A stretch of DNA of 64,000 nt from Chamaea fasciata. Its lineage: Eukaryota; Chordata; Aves; Passeriformes; Sylviidae. A program made the translations under genes and the position numbers. The notes under the pieces were generated by a model. That model saw only the letters and a program-made list of their open reading frames with translations, was not told where the DNA came from and made no database searches. Below are positions 1-10,416 of this stretch, piece after piece. Every line of letters begins with the position of its first letter. Position 1 is the stretch's first letter. Location: assembly GCA_029207755.1 (NCBI GenBank), contig JARCOQ010000002.1:91487087-91551086 (forward strand). Direction: 5' to 3'.

Positions 1-1460
1 CCCCATGTCCTTCCAGAGCACACAAAGGGACGGGGACTTGCGAGTTCCATCCTTGTCTCATGCCAACCCTCCACAAGGCTCAAAGCTGCTATTTTTGCAA
101 CAGGATTAAAGTGTCCTCCTCCTGCTCCATGACTTTGCCAGACACTTGCACCTCTCTTCCGGCTTCCTGAAGGAAAATTGAGACAAAATATCCAGCAACA
201 CCTTGCTGCTGCAGAGGACTGTTTTCCAAAAGAGTCTCAGGTGTGACTGTGTTCCTAAATAAACCTGCTGTGTGGGACCCTCTCCCCAGCTTCTCAGACA
301 CAATTTGGAATACAAAAGTGGATATACATCCCCAGTGCTTGAGTCTTTCATGCCCAGGTCCCAGGACATGCAGCCTTCTGCACTTAAGCAAGGGGCATCC
401 CATAGATGTCTCTTGGACCAGGTTCAGATCCATTGGAAATATTTCACTTCTTCCCAGAGCCTGCAACATCACTGTAGTTGGGATGGGTGTGGTAGTGCTG
501 CTGTGCCCACCCACACAGCTCCAGATATCACAGTGGCAGCAGACACAGCCATTCCAGGCTGGGAGTTCACACCTCGCACAGCGGACAAGGTAGCAGAGGC
601 ATCAGCTCACAAGCCACGATTTAGGCCTGTGTGCAATTCTAGGCTGTTTTCTCTAACCCTTTTCATGAAAAATTTCACTTTCCTTTCTGAAAAGTATGAA
701 ATCTTCACTGGAAATCTCCTGTTTCTGAGTTACAGGATATATAGAAAGGAAATTGCAATAATGAAAACACCACTCCAACACCAGACCACTTCCACATTGC
801 TCCAGTCACGTGGATGACTAAGCTCAGAAAATCCCATTGCTGTGGAAGTTTACTTGTAAAACTCAGAAGTAGTGTTCCAGCATGAAACTTCTTGCTACCA
901 CTGTGAGCATTTCAAATTGCTCTGTTCACTTCCAGGTGCTGAAGTAGTAATAAAAATACAGCAGCCTGACACAGTTGTCAAGTTTTAAATTTGTCTAAAT
1001 TTTATCATAAACAAGATGTGGGAAGCTGTGAACTTGCCTGAGGCACAGCAAAACTAAAACACGAATAATTACATAAGAAATTACATAATCCCGGGATTCC
1101 CTTCTCCTTCATCCCAGTTACAGAAAAGGTTTAGAAAAGCTGGTGATATATTTTCATCCATTTCTCTTTGACAGAAACCACCATGGAATGTCTTTGTCCG
1201 AGAAAAAACCGCAAAGACACTTTGCAGAGCTGTAAACGTGTCAGGATCATTTAAGCATGGGCTAATAGGGTTACTCTGCTTACTTGCTCTTTCTCTATGG
1301 TGCTGATCCCCACGGAGGAAACAACAAACTTGTCTCCAGTGCTCCAATGGATTCTTATCTCTTAAATAAGAGTTAGCAGGTGTTTCTCTGCAGACTTCTG
1401 GAAAGCTGCATAAATTCAGCTGTCCTTGTGGAATTGCACAAGATTCCTGCCCGACGCCCA
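1..1460. other. Intergenic DNA without a recognised gene
   Basis: I see no exon-like segment, conserved protein similarity or clear repeat here. The short open frames on both strands have no recognisable domains and no splice-consistent neighbours. By gene order this is the far downstream flank of ING1. Confidence 0.5.
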
Positions 1461-1960
1461 AGCCAGCCTGTCCAGGTCCCTCTGGATGGCAGCATCGAGC
1501 CTGTGGATGGTACCATCATTCCAGCTCAGGGGCACTTCCAGCCTTGCTAAGGTAAAGGGCTCTTTATCACTTCCTCCAGGGTAATGGTGTCAAACAGGGC
1601 AGGTCACAGTTCAGACCGGCAGTACTCCACTCAGGACCAGCCCCCAGCAAGAGGGTATGTGAGCCATTAACTGTGATCCTCTGAGCCCAGCCATCAAAGA
1701 GCTGCTTACCCATCTAGATCCCCACCCAAACAGACCACAAATTCCAAATTTAGATGCATGAATATTATTGTAGACAACATTTTAAAGCCTTGCTAAAGTT
1801 TACACGAACTGCACCCACATCATAAAAGCTGAAGCAAATGATATCCAGTGCTCTCCCTACATTCACAGTTGTGGTCATTTTATCTCAGAAGGCAAACAGG
1901 CTGGGCAGGTCTGGTTTGCCTGTGTAAAGCTGTGCTGAGGACTCTCATTCTTCTTCCTGT
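1461..1960 (-). repeat. CR1 LINE fragment (RT-region, decayed)
   Basis: The plus strand reads as the reverse complement of the CR1 reverse-transcriptase region. It has the typical phrase 'ccaggtccctctggatggca' near 1470, then degraded matches to the catalytic-core and downstream segments up to the 'agaaggcaaacaggctgggc' stretch near 1890. Many indels and stops show that it is old. Avian CR1 elements usually look like this, truncated at the 5' end and inactive. The boundaries are approximate because no target-site duplication is visible. Confidence 0.7.
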
Positions 1961-4900
1961 GCCCAGAAATGGATTCTGATTTTTGACTGAAACAAGGATG
2001 ATTTGCCAATCATTCCCCAAATTTTGCTTCTGGTTCTTCTGAAGACAATCATATATAACAACCTTTTCTACATGCTGCTACATACAAAAGATCATCACAC
2101 CTGGTATAATTTATGTAAAGTCCTTTCACAACTCTTGTGTGGCCATCTTTTTGATCATTGCAGTTTACCTAAAATTATCTGGGGGGAGCGGAAAGGTGGA
2201 ATGAGAAATGCTCAGGTCCCTTTGGAGGGAAATTCTCCTTCAGACAGCTGGGAATTCCAATCCTATAACAATCCTTTCTGCTCCTATTGCAGAAACTCAA
2301 CCTTGTCCCCTAGTGCCTGTCTAAGTTCAGCAGTGCTGGACAAGGAGAAGTGACTCTGCTGCTACTGTCACCTCGTGCTGCAAGCATGTACAGAAGTTGC
2401 CAATCCACAGCGTGCATCCACTACCACAGACTGTCCACCAGAAACAATTGACAGGTAAGGAGAAAGATAAGCTCTCAAAAATTCATTCAGTACATTGCAA
2501 AAACTGAAACACATCCACTCATCTTGTCTACCACACCCTTCTGAAACACACGCCCACACACAAACAAAGAGTAAAAAAGAAGAGTGTGTGTGTCCTTGTC
2601 TACCTACCAGGAGGATGTGTCTTAAGTGGTTTCCATAAAAATAGAGAGAGATCCCAGAAATAAAAAACTTTGTTGACCAGGGTTTTCAAGGTGCTAATGA
2701 AACAGCCTCCAGCAGCTGCTTGCTACAGAGTAGAGATGCCATACCTGTATTTTCACTAGGAAAAATCTCAGCTGTCCAAAAAGACACAGGTGAAGGTCCA
2801 GCATAGAAAGGAGCTTTGCTTCTTCAAACAAGAAATTAATCTAAAAAGTCCTATGTTAAAAAGGATGGGGCAATGAACCCTCCTAAAATGAAACTGTTAA
2901 AATAACATTTACATCAGTTTTACAAATCAGGATACACCTGTTCTTTCTGAGCTTTGGTACAAACCTTTTCACCTTGTCCTCCAGAATTTCCTTTGTTTTC
3001 ATCTTTTATCACTAATAGCACTAGATATCAGATCTCTTCACTTAATATTTCCAGAAATACAAGCATCTGACATTTGCCTCAGTCACCTATGGAAAATATG
3101 AACAGTTTATTCATGGAAGTCAATATTTTTGCTTTTTTGAGAACCTTGCTTAGCTATGGCTTGACAGTGAGTTGTCAAATATAATTTTGTCTGTTTCTGC
3201 TCTGTCAGACACAATAAAACAACTCTTGGCCTCTGACTTTAACGATGAGGGTTCTTTGGCTTCCCTTGAAATCTCCATGGATATGAGTGCTACCTTCTGG
3301 CCAGTGGTGCCTTCCATAAAATAACAACTAGGGATGGTAGGACGCTCTGGAAACCCACTTCTAACAGTTCTTCTGTATTCTCTTGTACAGCATGACACAA
3401 CTCTGGCTTTGTAAAATATCACTACTGCCCAGACACATAACAGCCTCCAGTCCTTTCATCAAAGCTAGTAGGAGTGTCACATAATTTGTGTTTATCTTTT
3501 TTTGGAAATTTGATGCTCTACTTCCCCTTGAGCCCATTTAGATAGAATTCCTTTTAATCTATTATTGCCCAGGGAGGATTGCTTTTGAAAGCAAAGTCCC
3601 ACTGTTTACCTCAGTATTGTGGCCTAACTTCCACTCTTTACAAGCCTTTCCTTTTTGTAAAAGTCCCTTTGTGCTGAATTTAAGGCCTCAGCATAAGGAA
3701 GCTCTCACCACACCTTCTACATTCCCAGAAAAAATAAAAAGTATTACTGTGGATAACAAAGATGGAGAGCAGTATCAGTAATTTTAATTTAAAAATACTA
3801 CTTTTGTCTTCTTGAAGCTGTCTCCAATCCAAGCAGAATAGGGTCAGCAGACAAAAAACTGAGACAAAACATAAAATAAATAAAATCCTGATAAAGCATG
3901 GAAATGAAAAATCAGGGCATCCCAAAAATCATATTACTCTCCTGTAGTGACACTATGCCAAAATTATATGATCATGATCAAAGTTTTTAAGTAACTCTGA
4001 CCATAGATTAGACTCGATTAAAGTTTAAGGCCTGTTACATTTATTTCCTTCTACTTCCAGTGTCCTCCAAAGACACCTACAAACGAAAGCATTCAAACTC
4101 AGGGGACTTTCCTGAAAGACTTGCCCTTAATCTTTTAGTTGTTGAATAAAATCACTATGTGGAACATGAATCTAACAATTCATCTTTTACCAGTAGAGCT
4201 CTCGCTAAATTGTCTGGTCCCAAAGTCATAAGACTGAAGAAGCTATTATGAGAACAGAGCATTTTATTTCAGATGCAACCACACAAATCTCAAGGAGAGA
4301 GAAGACTGGCAGAAAGAAAAGTCTCCCTGATATATATCTTTTAATTAACATTGCAAAACATTCCTTTCTGTATGCAGGTGAATAATTTACGCACAATTCA
4401 CTTGTATTTCTAATCCTTATCACTAAATACCATTTTTTCTTTCCAAGTTTGATTTATTTTAGAAAAAAAAATCGAACTAGCAAAGTGTATTGTATGATGA
4501 GGGAATTCAGGATGTATACCACCAAGGGTATTTAAATTGCATTAATTCTTCCACAAAGTGAGAGCATAAAGGTGACCTTGTCTTACCCAAGCTTGGCATT
4601 ATTCACTTACTGGATCCAAGTTTATTATAGGGTTTGGGAGGTTTTTTGGTTTGGGGTTTTTTTTCCATAATGCTGAGCTATGAGCCCGGGATAAGTTAAC
4701 CTTTTAGTGCCCCACTTGTCAGCAAGCCAAATGCAAGAGACAGCTCCATATTCTTTGCATCAGGATCCTTTCCCCAGAGCAAGAGGCACAAGCAGAAGTT
4801 CAGGTCCAGTTCAGCCAGCGTCAGTGCTGGACAACTGATGTACCACCATCATGAAGTTACCTACTGCCTGCATTCTGCAGATCCCATGTGTTCCAGCCCT

Positions 4901-5400
4901 CAGTCTCAGCTGATGGCCACAGAAGGAGACTGACTTGTTAAAGTAAACTGTGGAAAATAAAACCAACAGCATAAAGCACCTTAAAAATTAATGTTATTGT
5001 CCATAGGGCTACATGGAGGAATTGCCTTGAAACATTTTTTGAGGGTGACAGACTCAGTGCACAGGCACATGGTGCTTTCAGCACAGTTACATATAAACTC
5101 CAATTACTGTACTGCAAGGAATTCTGCCATTTCAGACACATATTTTTCTCCCTACATCACTAGTTTCCTAAAATTTAGATGGAGGTTAGATTTTCACCCC
5201 AACAACTGAAAAGAATTTTGACTTCTGCAAAGTGTCCATCCATCTGGGTGGGATTAATTTTATACCCTTTGTTACAGCAGTATCTGTAATAGTCACCTAC
5301 TATGACTACATGTATAGTATGCAAGGTCTTTAAAATTGGTTACCCTGAGCTACCGAGGTATTGGAGAGGACAGCAGAGCCAGCAGATCTCCTGAAGGGTG
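1961..5400. other. Intergenic DNA, AT-rich, no gene seen
   Basis: This is ordinary AT-rich DNA with short unrelated open frames and poly-T/poly-A runs (for example near 4650). No coding similarity, RNA gene or well-defined repeat is recognisable. The left LTR of the endogenous retrovirus begins at 5401. Confidence 0.45.
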
Positions 5401-5973
5401 TGTAAGGGGCTGACCCTGGCTGGATGCCAAGTGCCCACAAGCTACTCTATCACACCCCACTTCTCAGCTGAACAGGGGAGAGAAAATAAGATGGAAAATA
5501 ACTCATAGATTGAAATAAGGCAGTTTACTAAAACCAAATAAAAGACTGCGTGCACACAAGCAAAAGCAAAAACCCCAAAGATTTTATTCTCTACTCCCCA
5601 TCAGCAAGTGATGTCCGGCCACTTCCCGGGAAGCAGGGCTTCAGGACATGTAGCAGTTGCTCTGGAAGGCAAAAGTTGTAAATAACAAATGCTCCCCACT
5701 TTCTCCTCCTTTTCTTAGTTTTTGTATCTGAGTAGACATCATATGGTATGGAATATCTCTTTAGTTAGTTTAATTCAGCTGGCCTAGTTGTGTCCCCTCC
5801 CAAGACCTTGCCCACTGCCAGCCTACTGCTGTGGGGGCAGAAGGTTGGAGAGACAGCGCTGAGGCTGTGCCAGTGCTGCTCAGCAGCAGCCAGAACTGGG
5901 GAGCATTATCAGCTCCTGTCTAGCTCCCAATGCAATGGGGAAAACAAACTCCATCTCAGCCAGACCAAATACA
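5401..5973 (-). repeat. Left LTR (3' LTR of the minus-strand ERV)
   Basis: In the plus direction it starts TGTAAGGGG and ends AAATACA, so on the minus strand it has the usual TG...CA ends. It aligns along its length with 9626-10209. A minus-strand AATAAA poly(A) signal lies in the shared segment near 5582-5587. The segment from about 5602 to 5920 is almost identical to the other LTR, while both ends are clearly diverged. Confidence 0.8.
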
Positions 5974-6389
5974 ACTCCACCCCTTATTCCATACCATTTG
6001 TGTCATATGCAGGTCCCACAAAAGTTAATCTTCTGACTATTCTACTATATTTACTTCTCATCACTGAAATCCCTTTCTACCAGCACTTACACTTTAAACT
6101 ACACCCTTAAACCATCTTTATACCAAACATACAGATCCATACATTTTCATAAACTATTATTCCCAGTTCTTTCACAGATAGATATAGTTTTCCCTTTCCA
6201 CAGGCTTCCTCCACCCCTCCAGATGTTCAGAAACAGTCCATGACTTGGATTCCGTTCCATCAGGATGTGTGCTCAAGACAGGAGAAGCAGGACACTTGAT
6301 CGTTGGGTACCAATACCAGCCTGGCTTGGGTTGACACCGCAGTCATCTTGCTCCCCGCAAAATTCACTCTTCACCGGTCCATGTCACTC

Positions 6390-6960
6390 CTGCTACTTTA
6401 CTTCCTGCAACGTAAAACTCACACCACAGATTATTTTTCCCCCAAGGTCAAAGCTCCTTGAGGCACACACCAGGTCTCCCCATCCTTCCGCATTACCCAC
6501 CAAGTACACCCAGGTCCTTGGGCAAAGACAATCCCACAAATGGGTTTGCCTTTTCCCATGGAAGGACAAATCCACACTGACACTTCCCCAGCTACTTCCC
6601 TATTGTAGTACAGGGACCTTATCTCCTCTCACAGCTTGGGCAGGACCAGGGCGGTCAGCAGATCCCCTAGTGTTAACCAGCCAAGTGGCTTCTGCTAAAT
6701 TTGCATCCCAATTCTTTCATGCACCATTGCCCAACAACCCTCAACATAGTCTTCAGCAGTCCGTTATACTTCCCAGTCTTTCCAGAGGCTTGTGGGTGAT
6801 AAGGGATCTGATACACCCACGAAAGATCTAGGGCTGTGTTTCCACTCCCTGGGGCAGTCAATTCCAGGTTTATTTGACACTCCACACTGGAGTTCTACCA
6901 TGTCTGATTCAGCAGCACTCAGGGATGCTGTGACTTCATTTAGGCCACAATAGCCTATGC
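6390..6960 (-). pseudogene. ERV integrase remnant
   Basis: The minus strand around 6820-6760 contains the phrase YQIPYHPQASGKTGKYNGLL. It matches the late part of a retroviral integrase core, where a Pro-His-Pro-Gln and an Asn-Gly-Leu segment are typical. The following 6575-6393 stretch (with GDLVCASRSFDLGG) resembles an integrase C-terminal part. Frames are interrupted and the gene lacks its upstream reverse transcriptase and RNase H, so it is non-functional. Confidence 0.65.
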
Positions 6961-7268
6961 TAACCTCCATTCTCCATCAGACTTTTGCACTGGCCATAAG
7001 GGACTGTTACAAGGTGAGTGAGTCTTGCTGATGACTCCTTGGCTGTGCAGTTGATGAATCAGCTTGTGGATGGGAGCCAGGGAAGCTCGGCTGGTGCGAT
7101 ACTGCTTTTGATACATTGTCTTGGTACCATTGGCACCAGCTGTTCTTCACCTTGCAGCAACCCTACAAGGAAGGATGTTCTAAGAGCCCAGGTGGGGTGG
7201 ATAACTGCTTGATCTTCTCTGTATTCACAGTAGCTACACCGAAAATCCATTGGTACACCTTTAGGTCC

Positions 7269-7307
7269 TTGAAGTACCCTCTCCTGAGACAGGAGAGGGT
7301 ACTTCAA
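7269..7307. repeat. Perfect inverted repeat, 18-bp stem with 3-nt loop
   Basis: TTGAAGTACCCTCTCCTG is followed by AGA and then by its exact reverse complement. The element lies inside the retroviral remnant between the protease motif and the integrase remnant, next to the large pol deletion. It is not a normal part of pol and may be the scar of a snap-back or template-switch event. Confidence 0.85.
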
Positions 7308-7439
7308 TTCCAAGGATATAAAGAGCCTCTGGCCCAGTCACAATGGGGCACTTTAACCACTTGTCCCCTGTTAAGCTCCCTTCAGCCTCTGAAACAGATG
7401 ATTCTTGGCATCTCCTTGTCAGTCCAGAGATCCAGATGG

Positions 7440-7520
7440 GTTCTGAGCCCCTCTACCCCAATGGCACCAGCCTACACTATGCACCAGTGTCTACCAAAGC
7501 CTTATGTACTTCTGTGGGTC
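7440..7520 (-). pseudogene. ERV protease motif, truncated by a stop
   Basis: On the minus strand the phrase A-L-V-D-T-G-A lies at about 7500-7480, with D-T-G at 7491-7483. This is the active-site signature of retroviral aspartic proteases. A TAG stop follows the motif immediately. The position between the gag remnant and the integrase remnant is the expected place for pro. Nothing else of the domain can be assigned with confidence. Confidence 0.6.
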
Positions 7521-7875
7521 TGATGTGCCAGGCTGTCAAACCCAATACAGAAGAGAGAAGGGAGGGACCCTCTCTTCTTTTTCCTGGTTAGAGCATTCAC
7601 TGTTTGACCCTTACAGTGCCAGACTGGAAGTCCCCTTCCCAGGATCGAGAGAGGTAATGTCAGTTCTTCTATATCTGGGAGGTTGCTGATTGCTGTCTTG
7701 TGTCTGCAGAAACTACACTGGCAGTTTTGTTGGATGGCTCCTTCTTCTCTCTTCTCTCCCAGCTCTCTCTTTTCTCAGGTCTCTTCTTTCTCAGTTCATG
7801 GGCACGGGCTTCCAGCTTAAAGGTGGGTTCACCATCCCACTTCCTCATGTCTTCCCCCTGATCACACAGAAAGAA

Positions 7876-9531
7876 CTACAGTGGACCACGTGTCAGATGT
7901 CTGGGGCTCTCCTTCCCTCTGATCAGGGCAGGAGAAGACTGATTTCTTGGACTACCCTTGATGGCTGAGGTGCTGGCCTGTAGGGATGAGGAGGTACAAA
8001 GAGTTTCTTCTAAGTTTTGAAGCCAAAAAGATGCTCTCTCTACAGTTGGTGTCTCCATTTCTGGGTAATATATTGCTGCCAAACTATTAGAATATGATGC
8101 AGGGGCACTTTGAATTACCTTCCTCCACATGGCCATTGTACAAGGGACATCCTCTGGATCTTTGGAGATGTTATCATTTTTTAGATCACTATAGATGACT
8201 TCCAGCACTGCTAATTCTCTCAGATATTGGATACCTTCATCTGCAGTGGTCCACTTTCCTGGGGAGTTCATAAGATCTTCCTTAAATGGATGTCTTGCCT
8301 TCACACTTGAGAGGAGTCATCTCCAGAGACTAGAAAATTGCTGTTTGTTTTCCAATTCCTCTTTCAATTCCCGGATCTCTAGCAAGGGATCCCAGCTGTT
8401 GGGCTTCCCTAGCTTCCAGTAGGTGATTATCAGCCCCACAATCCCAGCATCAAAGCAGCCAGGCAGAAATTCGCTCACCTGGCTGGTGGCTGTAATCTTT
8501 CTGCAAGTCTTGAAGTTTTGATGATGTCAGAGACTGGGTAATTTCTGTTTCCTGTTTCAATTCTTTCACTCCTTTCTTTGATTTATTTCTTGAAGGATTG
8601 GTTTCTTGATCAGATCCTTCCTCTTCTGATGAATCTTCTTCTTCTTCCTTTTTTTCTTTTTCTTCTTTCTCTTCTTGTTCTTTTTCTTCTCCCTTTTCTT
8701 CTTGTTCTTTTTCCTCTTCTTCTTCCTCTTCTTGTTTTTCTTCCTCTTGTTTTTTTCCTCTTCTTCTTCCTCTTCTTTTTTTTTCTTCTTCTTGTTTTTC
8801 TTCCTTCCTTTCTAATTGACAATAAGGACTTGTAGCTCTCCTTGTCCACTTTTTTTTTTTTCCATTACGGGGACAGTTACAGTAGTTGCTGTGGTCTGGG
8901 TTCCTATCTCAACCATCCTGTCCTCAAACACATTTTGGGCCCCTGCCTCAGTCACAGTCCTCTGAGAGTACTGAACAATGGCTCGATAGGCACAAGCCAG
9001 GCCCCAGCACAGGGCTAGAAGCTGCTGGTTTTCATTGAGTTGGGCAAGGCACCCCTCTATCAGCTGACAGGTCAGTTTGTCGGGGTTGATTACCTGCTCA
9101 GGTGTAAACTCCCAGGCGATGGGAGGTGATAACTGCCCTAGGAACCTGCCCAAATCCTTCCACACACCCTGCCACCCAAGAACTGACTTCTTCAGGGAAC
9201 ATTTTGATACCACCTCACTCAAAATTTGTTTTCTCATACAGCACCATGACATCAGATTCCACAAACCCCATGATATGCTTACAGTACTAATTAAACAGAT
9301 CATGTAAGGATGAACAAGGCCTGCGGGAGCCTGCATAATAAAAGAATCCACATCAATTCCGGGTAGGAAGAGACAGATGTATTCCCTCATTGTCTCCACA
9401 AGATAGCTCCACCAGCACAGCAAGGCCATCAATGCCAGGGAAAAGCACAGAGCCATTGTTTGTATTAACATGTTCCCAAACTCAGCAAAATAAAGAGATA
9501 AGCAGTGCAGCTGACAAACTGCGTTCTGCAC
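7876..9531 (-). pseudogene. ERV gag remnant, broken
   Basis: The 5' part (9531-8812) is open for about 239 codons. It ends with a segment carrying the phrase EIGTQTTATTVTV, then hits a TAG stop at 8812. A Glu/Lys-rich stretch follows (about 8815-8620), then a segment with WLLRC near 8470, and then an open stretch at 8304-7876 that looks like retroviral capsid (for example the phrase GKWTTADEGIQYLREL). The pieces lie in different frames and are separated by stops, so this is a dead gag gene. The minus-strand order places it directly after the 5' LTR. The assignment rests on recognised family-like phrases and position. Confidence 0.7.
8620..8815. repeat. Pyrimidine-rich low-complexity tract (TTC/TCT)
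   Basis: About 195 bases of nearly pure T/C on the plus strand, mostly TTC, TCT and CTT triplets with runs of T. On the minus strand this is a purine tract encoding mostly Glu, Lys and Arg, and it forms the charged part of the ERV gag remnant. The leucine-rich open frame on the plus strand is a shadow of it. Confidence 0.85.
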
Positions 9532-9600
9532 AGGAGCTTGCTACTGGATAACTAACACTACTGTAGCATGCACTATACAGAAACAGGTGTTGTCGTCTCA

Positions 9601-9617
9601 CCCCACCTCAGGCACCA
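9601..9617 (-). other. Candidate retroviral primer-binding site
   Basis: Just inside the 5' LTR, separated from it by eight bases, the minus strand reads TGGTGCCTGAGGTGGGG. It begins with the TGG expected of a site complementary to a tRNA CCA end. It loosely resembles leucine-tRNA-type sites used by ERVL elements, with several mismatches. The eight-base spacer is longer than usual, so this is only a candidate. Confidence 0.35.
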
Positions 9618-9625
9618 AAAAGGAC

Positions 9626-10209
9626 TGTGGTGGGTTGACTTGGGCTGGATGTCGAGTGCCCACCAAGCTGCTCTATCACCTACCCTTCTCAGCCGGACAG
9701 GGGAGAGAAAAGTAAGACAGAAAACAACTCGTAGGTTGAGATAAGGCAGGTCAGCAAAGTAAAAGTAAAGGTTAGCATGCACAAGCAAAGGAAAAAAAAC
9801 CAAAGATTTTATTTTCAGCTTCCCATCAGCAAGTGATGTCCGGCCACTTCCCAGGAAGCAGGGCTTCAGGACATGTAGCAGTTGCTCTGGAAGGCAAATG
9901 TTGTAAATAACAAATGCTCCCCACTTTCTCCTCCTTTTCTTAGTTTTTGTATCTGAGTAGACATCATATGGTATGGAATATCTCTTTAGTTAGTTTAATT
10001 CAGCTGGCCTAGTTGTGTCCCCTCCCAAGACCTTGCCCACTGCCAGCCTACTGCTGTGGGGGCAGAAGGTTGGAGAGACAGCGCTGAGGCTGTGCCAGTG
10101 CTGCTCAGCAGCAGCCAGAACTGGGCGAGTGTTACCAGCTCCTGTCCAGCTACCAGAGCAAAGCACAGCACTGTGAGGGCTGGGCTCTATCTCGCCCAGA
10201 TCCAAGGCA
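9626..10209 (-). repeat. Right LTR (5' LTR of the minus-strand ERV)
   Basis: It starts TGTGGTGGG in the plus direction and ends near CCAAGGCA. It carries the same minus-strand AATAAA signal near 9807 and the same central block as the left LTR. It lies on the gag side, so it is the 5' LTR of the provirus. The outer end at 10209 is less certain because this end is diverged. Confidence 0.8.
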
Positions 10210-10399
10210 GGATCTTCAGCCACAAAGTTAACCTACAATTCTCAAGCAAGAGCTGAAAATTTAAATACAGGTACCTGTTTTTAAGAGTTTGGTATAACCC
10301 ACCTTTCTTCTCCTTCCACCATTGGCAAGCTGTTTTTAAAGTGAACTGAAGGAACAATCTAACCTGGGAATCCTGCCTGCAACTGGGGAACGTCACCAG

Positions 10400-10416
10400 C
10401 CCCCCCCCCCCCCCCC
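10400..10416. repeat. Poly-C tract, 17 bases
   Basis: An uninterrupted run of 17 C (poly-G on the minus strand) lies about 190 bp beyond the 5' LTR of the ERV. Its length probably varies between individuals and is error-prone in assembly. Confidence 0.9.

Larger units (their letters stand above)
5401..10209 (-). mobile_element. Endogenous retrovirus, avian ERVL-like, internally deleted
   Basis: Two directly repeated LTRs (5401-5973 and 9626-10209) flank about 3.65 kb of internal sequence. On the minus strand the order is LTR, a possible primer-binding site, gag remnant (about 9531-7876), a protease motif (about 7490), integrase remnant (about 6960-6390), LTR. This gag-pro-int order fixes the orientation. 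Most of the reverse transcriptase and RNase H is missing, and no envelope gene is seen, as expected for class III ERVL-like elements. Stops and frameshifts break every frame, so it cannot encode intact proteins. No matching 5-bp target duplication is visible at the outer ends. The family assignment comes from recognising the LTR layout, not from a database search. Confidence 0.8.

Noticed and set aside
8578..8835. Leucine-rich open frame on the plus strand
   Set aside because: It is the complement of the purine tract that forms the Glu/Lys-rich part of the ERV gag remnant, so it is a composition shadow.
8812..9531. Intact 239-codon gag protein
   Set aside because: The frame is open but is only the 5' part. 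It stops at 8812 before the charged and capsid parts, which continue in other frames, so it is a pseudogene fragment.
5391..10214. Target-site duplication of the ERV
   Set aside because: The 5 bp before 5401 (GGGTG) and after 10209 (GGATC) do not match. Either the ends have mutated, or one boundary is off, or the element recombined.
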